DNA of 60,619 nucleotides from Alteromonadaceae bacterium (GCA_013393545.1 JABXHG010000178.1:1-60619), one strand, 5' to 3'. Shown: positions 1 to 8,478, numbered from the stretch's first letter. Notes: a model not told the origin generated them from the letters alone. Translations and numbers: made by a program.

Positions 1-30
1 AAATCAATGCCGATTAGGGTAACTTTCATC
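1..30 (-). mobile_element. 5' end of an IS110-family transposase gene (cut by the window edge)
   Basis: Read on the minus strand, positions 30 to 1 start with ATG and encode MKVTLIGID followed by a partial codon. This is the usual N-terminus of IS110-family DEDD transposases (consensus like MKxTxxGIDLAKxxFQ), in which the Asp of GID is the first catalytic acidic residue. Only nine residues are visible, so the family call rests on a short but characteristic motif. The rest of the element would lie to the left of the window. Confidence 0.6.
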
Positions 31-32
31 TT

Positions 33-110
33 GAACACCTCTTGTTGTTTAGCTATTGCCTTCCTATTCCAATAGTGGCGCCTTGACGCCGATCTCAACA
101 AGAGGTGTTC
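33..110. repeat. 15-bp perfect inverted repeat upstream of the IS110-type transposase
   Basis: The arms GAACACCTCTTGTTG (33-47) and CAACAAGAGGTGTTC (96-110) are perfect reverse complements separated by 48 bp. They lie directly upstream of the transposase start. They could form a stem in a transcript or mark a subterminal end of the element. In IS110-group elements the non-coding end next to the gene start encodes the bridge RNA, so this region is a candidate for that RNA; this is inference. Confidence 0.55.
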
Positions 111-123
111 ATCCCATCATCCC

Positions 124-169
124 TGTACGCTTGTCTCCGCCATCCATGGCTACGAACATTTTCGGAAGC
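124..169. repeat. Truncated relative of the 623-813 hairpin element
   Basis: TGTACGCTTGTCTCCGCC (124-141) recurs exactly at 669-686. The 26 bp at 144-169 recur at 771-796 with one mismatch. In this copy the two blocks are almost adjacent, whereas in the longer element about 85 bp with internal hairpins separates them. The terminal inverted repeats of the long element are not present here. It looks like a deleted or IS-disrupted copy of a dispersed chromosomal repeat. Confidence 0.6.
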
Positions 170-268
170 ACCACCCACACCCGCACGGTGAACTCCCGAG
201 CTGAACGCTAGTAATAAAAGAGTAGAACCTGTGAGTTGCTCACAGGTCAAAAGTTTCGGGAGAGAAAA

Positions 269-589
269 TCAGGAATGGGAGTTTTTGGACTGCAGGAAGG
301 TGCCGCAGACTTTGCACTGGTCTGGCGCCAGCAGTTTTGCCTGCCAGCCGATCCTGGCGCCGCAGGCCGGGCACTTGAGGCGCAGCTGCAGCACGATAAT
401 AGGCACAATGAGAATGGCCAGCAGGACACCGAGTGAGCCCCATTCGTCGCCGGAGGAAATGCCGAGCTGGGAGCTGAACACCAGAACGACGATCAGTGCG
501 AAGAAGGCGAAGATGAAGTAATTCCGGTTCCAGCGCTCCCAGCGTCTGAGTTGTGCGTCCTGTTCCGGAGTTAGGTATTTTGCTGCCAT
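269..589 (-). CDS. Small membrane protein with C-terminal zinc ribbon, unknown function
   Basis: A 106-residue protein of unrecognised family. A charged N-terminus (about 1-22) precedes two hydrophobic segments, roughly residues 24-41 and 52-68. A C-terminal pair of Cys motifs, CPAC and CKVC about 20 residues apart, looks like a zinc ribbon facing the cytoplasm. The start at 589 has a GAAGG ribosome-binding site just upstream. It stands alone between the IS/repeat zone and the hairpin element, so context gives no functional clue. Confidence 0.7.
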   Translation of the reverse strand: MAAKYLTPEQDAQLRRWERWNRNYFIFAFFALIVVLVFSSQLGISSGDEWGSLGVLLAILIVPIIVLQLRLKCPACGARIGWQAKLLAPDQCKVCGTFLQSKNSHS

Positions 590-622
590 GGTTAGCCTTC
601 GATAAGAACTTTATGAGTGCCA

Positions 623-813
623 AGGCAGTAAGCGGGACGGCTTCCAAAAACCGCTGCAAGTACTTCCATGTACGCTTGTCTCCGCCCCTCAGCGCTAATC
701 GCTCCTGCGTCTCGCTGAGGGTCCAGGGCAGCCCATCCATGGCCAGCCCGTGAAGAGCTTCGCTCTTCACCCATGGCTACGAACATTTTTGGAAGCCGTC
801 CCGCTTACTGCCT
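623..813. repeat. 190-bp palindromic repeat element with 28-bp terminal inverted repeats
   Basis: The arm at 623-650 and the arm at 786-813 are perfect reverse complements over 28 bp (they include GTAAGCGGGACGGCTTCC and its complement). Between them lie smaller hairpins: CCTCAGCG/CGCTGAGG (687-694 with 713-720) and GTGAAGAGC/GCTCTTCAC (749-769). A partial second copy is at 124-169. There is no coding capacity of its own. The architecture is that of a REP/MITE-like non-autonomous repeat. It lies between two minus-strand genes, so it could also affect transcript ends. Confidence 0.75.
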
Positions 814-844
814 CGTACCTTGGGGATAACCGCTCACCAACAAA

Positions 845-3106
845 TCACGAACTTGCCGTCACACCAGTGAACAACAGCCCTTCTTCCAGCGCCCGTTCCA
901 GGTCCTCCGGCGGAATTGGCCGGCTGATCAGGAAACCCTGGGCCAGGTTGCAGCTGTGGTGGCGCAGGAAATTCAACTGCTCCTCGGTTTCTACGCCCTC
1001 GGCGACAACCTGGATGCCCAGGTTGTGGGCCAGGTTGATCACCGCACGGGTAATCACCGCATCATCGTGCCGTCGGGTCACATGGGTAATGAACGAACGG
1101 TCGATTTTCAGCAGATCCACCGGGAAATCCCGCAAATAAGCTAGCGAGGAATAGCCCACACCAAAATCATCAATGGCCAGATGCACGCCCAGCTTGCGCA
1201 GGCGGGAAAGCTGGTTGAGGTTGTGTTCGATGTTCTGAATGAAGATCTCTTCGGTCAGTTCCACTTCCAGGCTTGAGGGTGGTACTTGCTCGGCTTTCAG
1301 GGCTGCCTGGATATCGCTCACCAGATCGTCGTCGTCCAGCTCCAGGCCGGACAGGTTTACGGCAATGCGGATGTTGCGGTACGGCGTTCCTTTCCATTTG
1401 GCCAGCTGCTTACAGGCGGCTCGCACCACCCAGCGGCCGATATCGTTGATACGGCCGCTTTCCTCGGCCAGCGGAATGAATTCACCCGGTGCCAGTAGTC
1501 CGCGGCGTGGGTGTTGCCAGCGAATCAGCGCTTCCACGTTGTTGATTTTGCCAGTGCTCAAATCCAGTTGTGGCTGGTAATAGAGGACAAATTCATCGTT
1601 GGCCAGGGCATGGTTCAGATCCTTGTCCAGTTCCAGGCGCATCACCTCTTTGTCCTGCATGCCCTCGGTGTAGAACTGGTACATGTTCCTGCCCTGGTCC
1701 TTGGCGCGGTACAGGGCAATGTCGGCGTTACGTAGCAGGGTGTCGGCGTCCAGGCCGCTTTGCGGGTACACCGCTACGCCCATGGTGGCGGTGATGCTGT
1801 GTTTTTCGCCCTGTACTTCGAAGGGCTCCTGGAAGCAGTGTTTGATCTGGCCGAGAAGGTGGATTACATCATCCAGGTCGTCCACTTGTTGCTGGCAGAC
1901 CATGAATTCGTCGCCGCCGGAGTAAGCCACCAGCACCCGTTCGTCACTCAGTTCGTTCAGCCGCTCGGATACCTTGATCAACAGTTCGTCACCAAATTGA
2001 TGCCCGAGGGAGTCGTTGAGCATCTGGAAGCGGTCCAGATCCATCATCACCAGCGCCACCTGGCGCATTTGCCGGTCGGCGATATTCAGGGTGTGGGTCA
2101 GGTCTTCCATGAAGAAGCGGCGGTTGGCGAGACCGGTCAGGGTATCGGTGGATTCCAGCCGTTCCAGGTCGACCTGAATGGCTTTGCGTTGGTCGATTTC
2201 CTGTTCCAGATTCTGGCGGGTTTTCAGCAGTGCCTGGTTGCGGCGCAGAATCAGTTGCACCAGCAGGGTGGTCAGGCTGGTCAGAACACCCATCAGGAGC
2301 AAACTGATGAAGGTCACGTTGGGCCAGTTGCTGCGCTGGGCGGCGACCCAGGATTGCGAGGGGCGCAAGGTCAGGCGCCAGTCCAGGTTCGGTAAATCCA
2401 CCGCCAGTGTTTGGCTGAAGCCGGGGGTGATGTCGGCCGAGGCGTTCAGTTGATACACCGAATCTTCGCCATAGCGAATGATCACCTGGAACTGCTCCAG
2501 CATTCGGCTGGTCAGCAGTTGCTGCGCCAGTGTTTCCATACGGAAGACGCCAGCGATAAAGCCGTTGTTGTTATCGCCGGCACCCACTGGATGGTAAATC
2601 ACCATGCCTTTGCCGCCCTGGCGAAGATCAATAATGCTCGACAGGTTGTACTCGCCGGTGGCGGCCGCACGTTCCAGGGCCTGGCGGCGGGTGTCGTTGA
2701 AGGCAACGTTGTAGCCGATAACGTCCTGGTTGTCGGTGACCGGCTCGAGCCAGCGTACGATAAAGTCGGAGTCGATCCACTCAATGGCCTGGTAGACACC
2801 AAAATCGTCCAGATAATTACGGGCATCGGCGCGCCACTGGGGCTCGCCGAAGTTCTGTTCGATTTCCATGCGGTTGGCCATGCGGCCGATGGCCTCGGCA
2901 TGGATATTGAATTCCCGCTCCAGGTTGTCGGCGAGTGCCCGGGCTTCGTTCTGCAGGTTTTGTTCGATCTGGGTGTTGTCCTGGCGCGCCAGGCCACTGC
3001 GCAACATAAGCGCCAATGCCAGAAATGCCAGGAAAATGAGCAAGGGGAAAGCCGGGCTCATGGCCGCACGCACGAACATCTTTATGGTCGTTTCGGGTTT
3101 TTCCAC
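845..3106 (-). CDS. CHASE-domain diguanylate cyclase/phosphodiesterase (GGDEF-EAL)
   Basis: A 753-residue membrane protein predicted to turn over cyclic di-GMP. A transmembrane segment (about 17-36) is followed by a periplasmic CHASE-type sensor (about 70-230), a second transmembrane segment (about 265-288), then GGDEF and EAL domains. The GGDEF signature is intact as SGGDEF near residue 396, and EALIRW lies near residue 525. DDFG, KIDRSF and EGVET motifs of active EAL domains are also present. I see no RxxD inhibitory site before GGDEF. Both activities could therefore be functional, though one often dominates. It is transcribed alone, 126 bp downstream of the CoA-binding gene. Confidence 0.9.
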   Translation of the reverse strand: MEKPETTIKMFVRAAMSPAFPLLIFLAFLALALMLRSGLARQDNTQIEQNLQNEARALADNLEREFNIHAEAIGRMANRMEIEQNFGEPQWRADARNYLDDFGVYQAIEWIDSDFIVRWLEPVTDNQDVIGYNVAFNDTRRQALERAAATGEYNLSSIIDLRQGGKGMVIYHPVGAGDNNNGFIAGVFRMETLAQQLLTSRMLEQFQVIIRYGEDSVYQLNASADITPGFSQTLAVDLPNLDWRLTLRPSQSWVAAQRSNWPNVTFISLLLMGVLTSLTTLLVQLILRRNQALLKTRQNLEQEIDQRKAIQVDLERLESTDTLTGLANRRFFMEDLTHTLNIADRQMRQVALVMMDLDRFQMLNDSLGHQFGDELLIKVSERLNELSDERVLVAYSGGDEFMVCQQQVDDLDDVIHLLGQIKHCFQEPFEVQGEKHSITATMGVAVYPQSGLDADTLLRNADIALYRAKDQGRNMYQFYTEGMQDKEVMRLELDKDLNHALANDEFVLYYQPQLDLSTGKINNVEALIRWQHPRRGLLAPGEFIPLAEESGRINDIGRWVVRAACKQLAKWKGTPYRNIRIAVNLSGLELDDDDLVSDIQAALKAEQVPPSSLEVELTEEIFIQNIEHNLNQLSRLRKLGVHLAIDDFGVGYSSLAYLRDFPVDLLKIDRSFITHVTRRHDDAVITRAVINLAHNLGIQVVAEGVETEEQLNFLRHHSCNLAQGFLISRPIPPEDLERALEEGLLFTGVTASS

Positions 3107-3232
3107 ATTGCTCTCCGGAACCCCGGCGGTTTGCGGGGGACTCTGACTTGTTGTTTCCCGATTATGTCAGAGTGTTCACATTGGTAACAGGCATACGTGT
3201 TAACCGTAATACTTAAATCGCCTCAAACTGGT

Positions 3233-3670
3233 TCACTGCGAAGCAGCCGGGGTCTGGATCGACAGCTTCGGAATCTCCTGTTTCGGGCAGCAATCCATCA
3301 GCACTTTAAGCCCGGCAGCTTCGGCCCGCCGGGCGCCTTCCTCGTTGATCACGCCGATTTGCAGCCACAAGGCAGGAATCTTCTGCTCGATGGCCTGGTC
3401 GATAATCGCATCGGTGCGTTCCGGTGCCAGGAACAACTCGGCCATGTCCACTGGTTCCGGCAGGGAAGCGAGGTCCGCCACCGCAGTTTCACCCAGCACC
3501 TGCTCGCCGGCCAGCCTGGGGTTGACCGGAATCACCCGGTACCCCTGGCGCTGAAGGTATTCCATCACTTCATGGGAAGGCCGGTTGGTTTTCTGGCTGG
3601 CACCGACCAGGGCAATAGTGCGCGCCTTTTCCAGTACATCGCGGATCAGTTGCGGGTCTTTGCGGGGCAT
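3233..3670 (-). CDS. CoA-binding domain protein (YccU-like)
   Basis: A 145-residue Rossmann-fold protein of the CoA_binding_2 family, resembling E. coli YccU. The start region carries the family pattern IALVGASQKTNRPSHEV, and the middle VIPVNPRLAGEQVLGE. The length is normal. The physiological role is not established; the fold binds CoA or a related nucleotide and is cytoplasmic. It lies 20 bp downstream of folX and probably shares its transcript. The start at 3670 has an AGGAG ribosome-binding site. Confidence 0.85.
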   Translation of the reverse strand: MPRKDPQLIRDVLEKARTIALVGASQKTNRPSHEVMEYLQRQGYRVIPVNPRLAGEQVLGETAVADLASLPEPVDMAELFLAPERTDAIIDQAIEQKIPALWLQIGVINEEGARRAEAAGLKVLMDCCPKQEIPKLSIQTPAASQ

Positions 3671-3690
3671 GGTTGCTCCTGGCTGATAAA

Positions 3691-4065
3691 TTATCGATTC
3701 GCTTCAAGGCAGACGGATACCGATTCGGCATAGCGCAAGGCATGGGGCTTGTCGATTTCCACCTGCGCCCACTGCACGGCCTGGTGGTCCATGACAATGG
3801 CCAGTACCTCGTGGGTCAGACGTTCCAGTAAGGCAAAGCGCTGGCCATCCACATGGGCAATGATCTGCTTGGTGATGGTACGGTAATTCAGGGCCGAGGC
3901 GATTTGATTTCGCTCAATCGCTTCGGAGGCGTCGTACGTCAGTTCGACATTGATCACCACATCCTGCTGGTTATTGATCTCTTCTTCCTTGATACCGATG
4001 TAGGCCCGCAGAAGCAGGTTCTTGATGCGTACCCGGGCCAGTTGGTTGCCGTTGATATCTGCCAT
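3691..4065 (-). CDS. folX: Dihydroneopterin triphosphate 2'-epimerase
   Basis: A 124-residue protein of the FolB/FolX fold. The stretches [30 protein letters not shown] and [15 protein letters not shown] match FolX rather than FolB. FolX epimerises dihydroneopterin triphosphate to the monapterin form, giving tetrahydromonapterin, the cofactor of phenylalanine hydroxylase in pseudomonads. It lies 24 bp downstream of folE, whose product supplies its substrate, so a folE-folX unit is likely. Paralogy with FolB is the main alternative. Confidence 0.88.
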   Translation of the reverse strand: MADINGNQLARVRIKNLLLRAYIGIKEEEINNQQDVVINVELTYDASEAIERNQIASALNYRTITKQIIAHVDGQRFALLERLTHEVLAIVMDHQAVQWAQVEIDKPHALRYAESVSVCLEANR

Positions 4066-4089
4066 GAAGCCTCCCCTGAGGGTTGGTGA

Positions 4090-4659
4090 TCAGCGATTGT
4101 TGCTGATCAGGTTCAGAAATTCGGTGCGCGTGGCCTGTGATTTGCGGAACTGCCCCAGCATCATCGAGGTTTTCATGCGTGAATTCTGTTTTTCCACACC
4201 GCGCATCATCATGCACATGTGCTGGGCCTCGATCACCACCGCAACGCCTTTGGCGCCGGTAACGCGCTCGACGGCCTCGGCGATCTGGCGGGTCAGGTTT
4301 TCCTGGATCTGCAGGCGCCGGGCGTACATATCCACAATGCGGGCAAACTTCGAGAGCCCGAGAACCTTGCCCTGGGGCAGGTAGGCAATGTGGCATTTTC
4401 CGATAAAGGGCAGCACATGGTGCTCACACATGCTGTACAGTTCGATGTCCTGAACCACTACCATTTCATCCATGGTGGACTCGAACACCGCGTTGTTTAC
4501 CAGTTCATCCAGATCCTGCTGGTAGCCCTGGGTCAGAAACTGCATGGCCTTGGCGGCACGCATGGGCGTATCCTGCAGGCCTTCGCGGTTGGAGTTCTCT
4601 CCCAGGCCGTCGATAATGGCGCGGTAATGATCGGCAAGCTGTTCAAGCGGTAGTGACAT
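4090..4659 (-). CDS. folE: GTP cyclohydrolase I
   Basis: A 189-residue enzyme converting GTP to dihydroneopterin triphosphate, the first step of folate and monapterin synthesis. The zinc ligands are visible as Cys78 and His81 in MCEHHVLPF and Cys149 in HMCMMMRG. The family signature around [17 protein letters not shown] is present. Length is normal for the short bacterial FolE type. It is the first gene of the folE-folX-CoA-binding group and is divergent from the patatin gene across about 140 bp. Confidence 0.95.
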   Translation of the reverse strand: MSLPLEQLADHYRAIIDGLGENSNREGLQDTPMRAAKAMQFLTQGYQQDLDELVNNAVFESTMDEMVVVQDIELYSMCEHHVLPFIGKCHIAYLPQGKVLGLSKFARIVDMYARRLQIQENLTRQIAEAVERVTGAKGVAVVIEAQHMCMMMRGVEKQNSRMKTSMMLGQFRKSQATRTEFLNLISNNR

Positions 4660-4797
4660 GGTGGTTCCCGGTTCTATAAGGAAAATAAACGTATAAGCCA
4701 GACAAGAGGCGAAGCTTAAGGGAATTTACGTGCTTTCGCCACGGCTGGTTCTCCCGGTTTGCGTCTTGCCGGAGGACACCCTGCAACGAGGATTTTG

Positions 4798-5880
4798 ATG
4801 ACGGCAATTCACACAGGTATTTCGTCGCTGACCATTCGTGCCGGCCGGCGCGCACTGGAACGACTGCAACAAAAACCACTGGGGCCGGAAGACGTTCACG
4901 TGATTCCCGGTGCGGCCGGTGGCCCCAAGGGGCTGGGCATCAGCGGTCTGGACCAGGCGATTTTTGGTGAGTGGCTACCCCGAGTTGAGCAGGAACGGGC
5001 GTTGATCGGTGCCTCGGTGGGTAGCTGGCGGTTTGCCGCGGCCGCTTCTTCCGACAATCCGGTGGCGCAGTTGCGCAAGCTGGCGGACATGTACACCTGT
5101 CAGCGTTTTGAGAAGGGCATGAAGGCGCAGGACGTGACCCGAAGCGCTATTCAGTTTCTGGAGGAACTGCTGGGCGGTCGGGAAGATTATATTCTCAATC
5201 ACCCGTGGTACCGGCTGAACATCATGGTTATCCGCAGCCTGGGCCTGCTGGCCGAAGATACCCGTGGCCGGCTGGGAATGGGCCTACTGGGAGCGGTTAG
5301 TGCCAATATGCTTGGGCGCCGGTATCTGGGGCGGTTTATGGAGCGTGGCATTGTTCGGGATCCCCGGGGCAATACACCGGTCTCGGGAATGACCGATTTT
5401 ACCAGCCACCAGATTGATCTGACCCGGGATAACCTTATGCCCTCGCTGCTGGCTTCCGGCTCCATTCCGATGATTTTGTCCGGCGTGGCGGATCTACCCG
5501 GCGGCCCGGAAGGGGTATACCGGGATGGTGGCTTGCTCGATTACCATCTGGACCTACCCTGGCAGCAGCCGGGTATCGTGCTCTACCCGCATTTCACCGA
5601 CAAGATTATACCGGGCTGGTTCGACAAGGCGCTGCCCTGGCGCCGTGGCGACAACACCCGGGTGCAGGATGTGTTGTTGGTGGCGCCCTCGCCGGAGTAC
5701 CTGGCTACCCTGCCGGATGGCAAACTGCCCGACCGCAAGGATTTTGACCGCTACGCCGGTGACAACCCGGGCCGGGAGAAAAGCTGGCGCCGGGCCATTG
5801 CAGAGAGTGAACGGATGGGCGATGAGTTTCTGGAGCTGGTGGAAAGCGGCCGGCTGCTGGAACGGGTGCAGCCGCTGTAA
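4798..5880 (+). CDS. Patatin-like phospholipase/acyl hydrolase
   Basis: A 360-residue protein with the patatin Ser-Asp dyad. GGPKG (about 41-45) is the oxyanion-hole loop, GASVG places the nucleophile at Ser73, and DGG provides Asp243. The family hydrolyses acyl esters of lipids; the physiological substrate here is unknown. No signal peptide is seen, so a cytoplasmic or membrane-peripheral location is likely. I chose the ATG at 4798, preceded by a GAGGA-like site, over an upstream TTG. The gene is convergent with znuB, with only 2 bp between the stop codons. Confidence 0.85.
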   Translation: MTAIHTGISSLTIRAGRRALERLQQKPLGPEDVHVIPGAAGGPKGLGISGLDQAIFGEWLPRVEQERALIGASVGSWRFAAAASSDNPVAQLRKLADMYTCQRFEKGMKAQDVTRSAIQFLEELLGGREDYILNHPWYRLNIMVIRSLGLLAEDTRGRLGMGLLGAVSANMLGRRYLGRFMERGIVRDPRGNTPVSGMTDFTSHQIDLTRDNLMPSLLASGSIPMILSGVADLPGGPEGVYRDGGLLDYHLDLPWQQPGIVLYPHFTDKIIPGWFDKALPWRRGDNTRVQDVLLVAPSPEYLATLPDGKLPDRKDFDRYAGDNPGREKSWRRAIAESERMGDEFLELVESGRLLERVQPL

Positions 5881-5882
5881 AT

Positions 5883-6692
5883 TCAGGCCTGTTTGCGGGC
5901 CAGGCTGTACACCAGCAAAAAGCTCAGAAAGGCGGTGACCACCACCGAAGGCCCGGCGGGTGTGTCCAGATGCCAGGACAGGCTCAGGCCGCCACCAACG
6001 GCCACAAAGCCGAAGACAATCGCCAGGCCCACCATGTGCTCGGGATTTTTCGCCAGCCGCCGGGCAGTTGCCGCCGGGATCACCAACAGGGCGGTGATCA
6101 GCAGTACCCCGACTATTTTCATGGCCACGGCAATGACCAGTGAGAACATCAGCATCAGCGCCAGCCGCAGGCGCTCCACCGGTACGCCTTCCACCCGCGC
6201 CAGTTCTTCGTGGATGGTGCTCATTAGAAGGCCGCGCCAGAGTACGGCCAGCAAGCCCAGGACAAAGACAGCACCGCCGTAGATCCACAGCAGGTCCTGC
6301 CGGTTCATGGCCAGCAGATCGCCGAACAGCAGGCCAGTCAGGTCAACCCGCACATCCGGCATGAAACTAAGGGCCACCAGACCAATGGCCAGGGCGCTAT
6401 GGGCCAGTATGCCCAGGAGTGTATCGGTAGCCAGTACCCGGGTGCGGGACAGCAGCACCAGAGCCAGGGCAATCACCACACAGGTGATGATCACCGCCAG
6501 GTTTAAAGGCACGCTGATCAGAAAGCTCAGGGCAATACCCAGCAAGGCGGAGTGGGCCAGGGTGTCGCCGAAATAGGCCAGCCGGCGCCAGACCACGAAA
6601 CAGCCCAGCGGGCCGGCCACCAGCGCCACACCCAGGCCGCCAAGCATGGCTCGCCAGAAAAAGTCGCCGAGTATTGAGTCAATGATGCCCAT
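5883..6692 (-). CDS. znuB: Zinc ABC transporter permease
   Basis: A 269-residue integral membrane permease of the ABC-3 family, with about eight hydrophobic segments and the typical WRRLAYFGDTLAHSALLG stretch near the N-terminus. It forms the inner-membrane channel of ZnuABC zinc uptake. The start at 6692 gives MGIIDSILG and overlaps the end of znuC by 14 bp, indicating translational coupling. An upstream in-frame start would add 18 poorly conserved residues. Confidence 0.92.
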   Translation of the reverse strand: MGIIDSILGDFFWRAMLGGLGVALVAGPLGCFVVWRRLAYFGDTLAHSALLGIALSFLISVPLNLAVIITCVVIALALVLLSRTRVLATDTLLGILAHSALAIGLVALSFMPDVRVDLTGLLFGDLLAMNRQDLLWIYGGAVFVLGLLAVLWRGLLMSTIHEELARVEGVPVERLRLALMLMFSLVIAVAMKIVGVLLITALLVIPAATARRLAKNPEHMVGLAIVFGFVAVGGGLSLSWHLDTPAGPSVVVTAFLSFLLVYSLARKQA

Positions 6693-7452
6693 GGTGACAG
6701 CCTCCTTGCCCGTGCCCGGCTTCAACCACATCGCCGTGCAAATCATGGCTGTGGTTGTGATGGTGGTGATACACCGCCAGGGATTCGGCCACCTGGTGCC
6801 CGAAGGTGTCGATAAAGGCCGGGTCGTGGGAGATGTCGGCGGGATAGCCGCTGCAACACACGTGCTGGTTCAGGCAGATGACCTTGTCAGTGGCGGCCAT
6901 TACCAGGTGCAGATCGTGGGAAATCATGATCACCGCGCAGTGCAGCTCGTCCCTTAATTCCCGTATCAGTTCATACAGCGCCGCCTGGCCGTTGATATCC
7001 ACACCCTGGGCCGGTTCATCCAGCACCAGCAGATCGGGCTTGCGGGCCAGGGCCCGGGCCAACAGCAGGCGCTGTTTTTCGCCGCCGGACAGATGATGCA
7101 CTGACGCATCCAGCAGGTGATCCACTCCTGTACGCTTAAGTGCCGCCCGACAGTCAGACAGTGATTGTCCGCTCAGTAACATGAAGCGGCGCACGCTCAG
7201 CGGCAGAGTGGCTTCCAGGGTCAGGTGCTGGGGTACATAACCGATGGTCAGCCCCGACGCCAGCACGACCCGGCCCCGGTCGGGCTTCTGGATGCCAAGA
7301 ATGGTCTTGATCAGGGTCGTTTTACCGGCACCGTTCGGGCCGATGATGGTAATAATGTCGCCCCGGCCCGCCTGTAGGCTGACCTGATCAACCACCGGCC
7401 GGTCGTCAAACTGTACCGTGACCTGTTGAAGCTGAACCAGTACTTCGGACAT
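6679..7452 (-). CDS. znuC: Zinc ABC transporter ATP-binding protein with His-rich tail
   Basis: A 257-residue ABC ATPase. Walker A is GPNGAGKTT, the signature is LSGGEKQR, and Walker B is LLVLDEPAQG. It powers zinc import with ZnuB. The last 30 or so residues are unusually rich in His (HHHHNHSHDLHGD and CHHGHH), suggesting cytoplasmic zinc binding. The ATG at 7452 overlaps the zur stop codon. No znuA (periplasmic binding protein) lies in this window, so the substrate-binding subunit must be encoded elsewhere. Confidence 0.93.
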   Translation of the reverse strand: MSEVLVQLQQVTVQFDDRPVVDQVSLQAGRGDIITIIGPNGAGKTTLIKTILGIQKPDRGRVVLASGLTIGYVPQHLTLEATLPLSVRRFMLLSGQSLSDCRAALKRTGVDHLLDASVHHLSGGEKQRLLLARALARKPDLLVLDEPAQGVDINGQAALYELIRELRDELHCAVIMISHDLHLVMAATDKVICLNQHVCCSGYPADISHDPAFIDTFGHQVAESLAVYHHHHNHSHDLHGDVVEAGHGQGGCHHGHH

Positions 7453-7949
7453 CAGTCGGTTCCTGTTTCCGCATCGGCGCGGCAGCGCGGGCACAGGCCG
7501 GTGATTTCAAGGGTGACTTCGTCCGGCCGGAAGCCCTCGGCGTCGGCGGCGGTGTCGATAGCCTGGGTGACTGATTCCGATTCCAGCTCCAGCACGTTGC
7601 TGCATTGCCGGCAGATCAGGAACAGTCCCCGGTGGCTCTGGCCGGCGTGGGTGCAGCCGGTAAAGGCATTGAGCGAGGCAATTCGGTGAACAAGGCCGTA
7701 CTGCAGGAGAAAATCCAGTGCCCGATAGACGGTCGGAGGTGCGGCGTTGTGGCCCTCGGTGCCCAGCTGGGCGAGAATGTCATAGGCGCCCAGTGGCTTG
7801 TGGGATTGCCAGATCAGCTCCAGCACCCGTTCGCGAATAGCGGTCAGCCGGGCATTATGCTGCTGGCAAATGCTGCGGGCATCGGCCAGTGCCTGGCTGA
7901 CACAGGCCTGATGATTGTGCGGGCGATAGGGCAGAGCGCGTTCGGGCAT
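7452..7949 (-). CDS. zur: Zinc uptake regulator, Fur family
   Basis: A 165-residue Fur-family repressor. The N-terminal winged helix includes LTAIRERVLELIWQSHKPLG and PPTVYRALDFLLQYGLVHR. The C-terminal half has the two structural zinc motifs CRQC and CPRC. Zur represses zinc import genes when zinc is sufficient. It is the first gene of zur-znuC-znuB, and a likely operator sits over its own promoter, implying autoregulation. A Fur or PerR identity is less likely given the znu neighbours. Confidence 0.92.
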   Translation of the reverse strand: MPERALPYRPHNHQACVSQALADARSICQQHNARLTAIRERVLELIWQSHKPLGAYDILAQLGTEGHNAAPPTVYRALDFLLQYGLVHRIASLNAFTGCTHAGQSHRGLFLICRQCSNVLELESESVTQAIDTAADAEGFRPDEVTLEITGLCPRCRADAETGTD

Positions 7950-7964
7950 GGCTGGCTTCCGGCA

Positions 7965-8000
7965 ATGTTTGCAACATTATAACAATTGTTGCCGAGGCTA
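7965..8000 (-). promoter_or_regulatory. Candidate zur-znuCB promoter with overlapping Zur operator
   Basis: On the minus strand TATAAT occupies 7981-7976, about 26 bp upstream of the zur ATG, as a perfect -10 box. No good -35 is seen. The imperfect palindrome TTGTTATAATGTTGCAA overlaps it and resembles the GTTATA-rich Zur boxes of gammaproteobacteria. Repressor binding there would block the promoter. The operator assignment is inference from its position. Confidence 0.5.
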
Positions 8001-8016
8001 CCAGAGCCGGGTGGGG

Positions 8017-8478
8017 TCAGACCATGACTTTGCCGGCCAGGGACTCCAGATATTCCAGGTTGGGAATCCACGCGGTTTCACCGTCGACTTCCACCTGCAT
8101 CTGATCAGCCGGGCCGGGATCGGCGTCCACTTGCCGGATCTGGGCCGATTCCAGGCGGGTCTGGCTGGGAATACCCTGGGTCGCCATGGCCATGAACGGT
8201 GAGGTGGCATGGCCCGGGCCAATGGTGTTGAGCACGATGATGCGCCCCCGGTTTTCCCCCGGCACCATCAGTTCGCCGCCATTGGCGGCATCGTAGGAGA
8301 TGACTGGCAGTTGCAGGCCGCGCCAGTCAATGAACCCAATCAGCCAGTCCGGTGTATTGTCGCCGGCGTGGGTGCTGTCGAAATCAACCACTTCGGCGAT
8401 GGACACGTTGGGCAGCAACAGCTGCCGGTTGTTGACCGGAATCAGCACGCATTGCAGGGCTTGGCTGTTGTCGTTCAT
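8017..8478 (-). CDS. chpC: CheW-like adaptor of the Pil-Chp system
   Basis: A 153-residue CheW-fold protein with the pattern LIPVNNRQLLLPNVSIAEVV, WRGLQLPVISY and GRIIVLNTIG. ChpC is a second CheW homologue (with PilI) in the twitching-motility chemosensory pathway and may couple further receptors to ChpA. It is the last chemotaxis gene of this operon, 11 bp after chpB and about 70 bp before zur. Assignment as ChpC rests on gene order as much as on sequence. Confidence 0.85.
   Translation of the reverse strand: MNDNSQALQCVLIPVNNRQLLLPNVSIAEVVDFDSTHAGDNTPDWLIGFIDWRGLQLPVISYDAANGGELMVPGENRGRIIVLNTIGPGHATSPFMAMATQGIPSQTRLESAQIRQVDADPGPADQMQVEVDGETAWIPNLEYLESLAGKVMV

Noticed and set aside
2411..3187. 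Plus-strand open frame of 258 codons opposite the GGDEF-EAL gene
   Set aside because: Antisense to a well-supported gene, with no recognisable motif and no ribosome-binding site.
4660..4797. Divergent promoters between folE and the patatin gene
   Set aside because: A few TTGTCT and TATA-like hexamers are present, but none with acceptable spacing.
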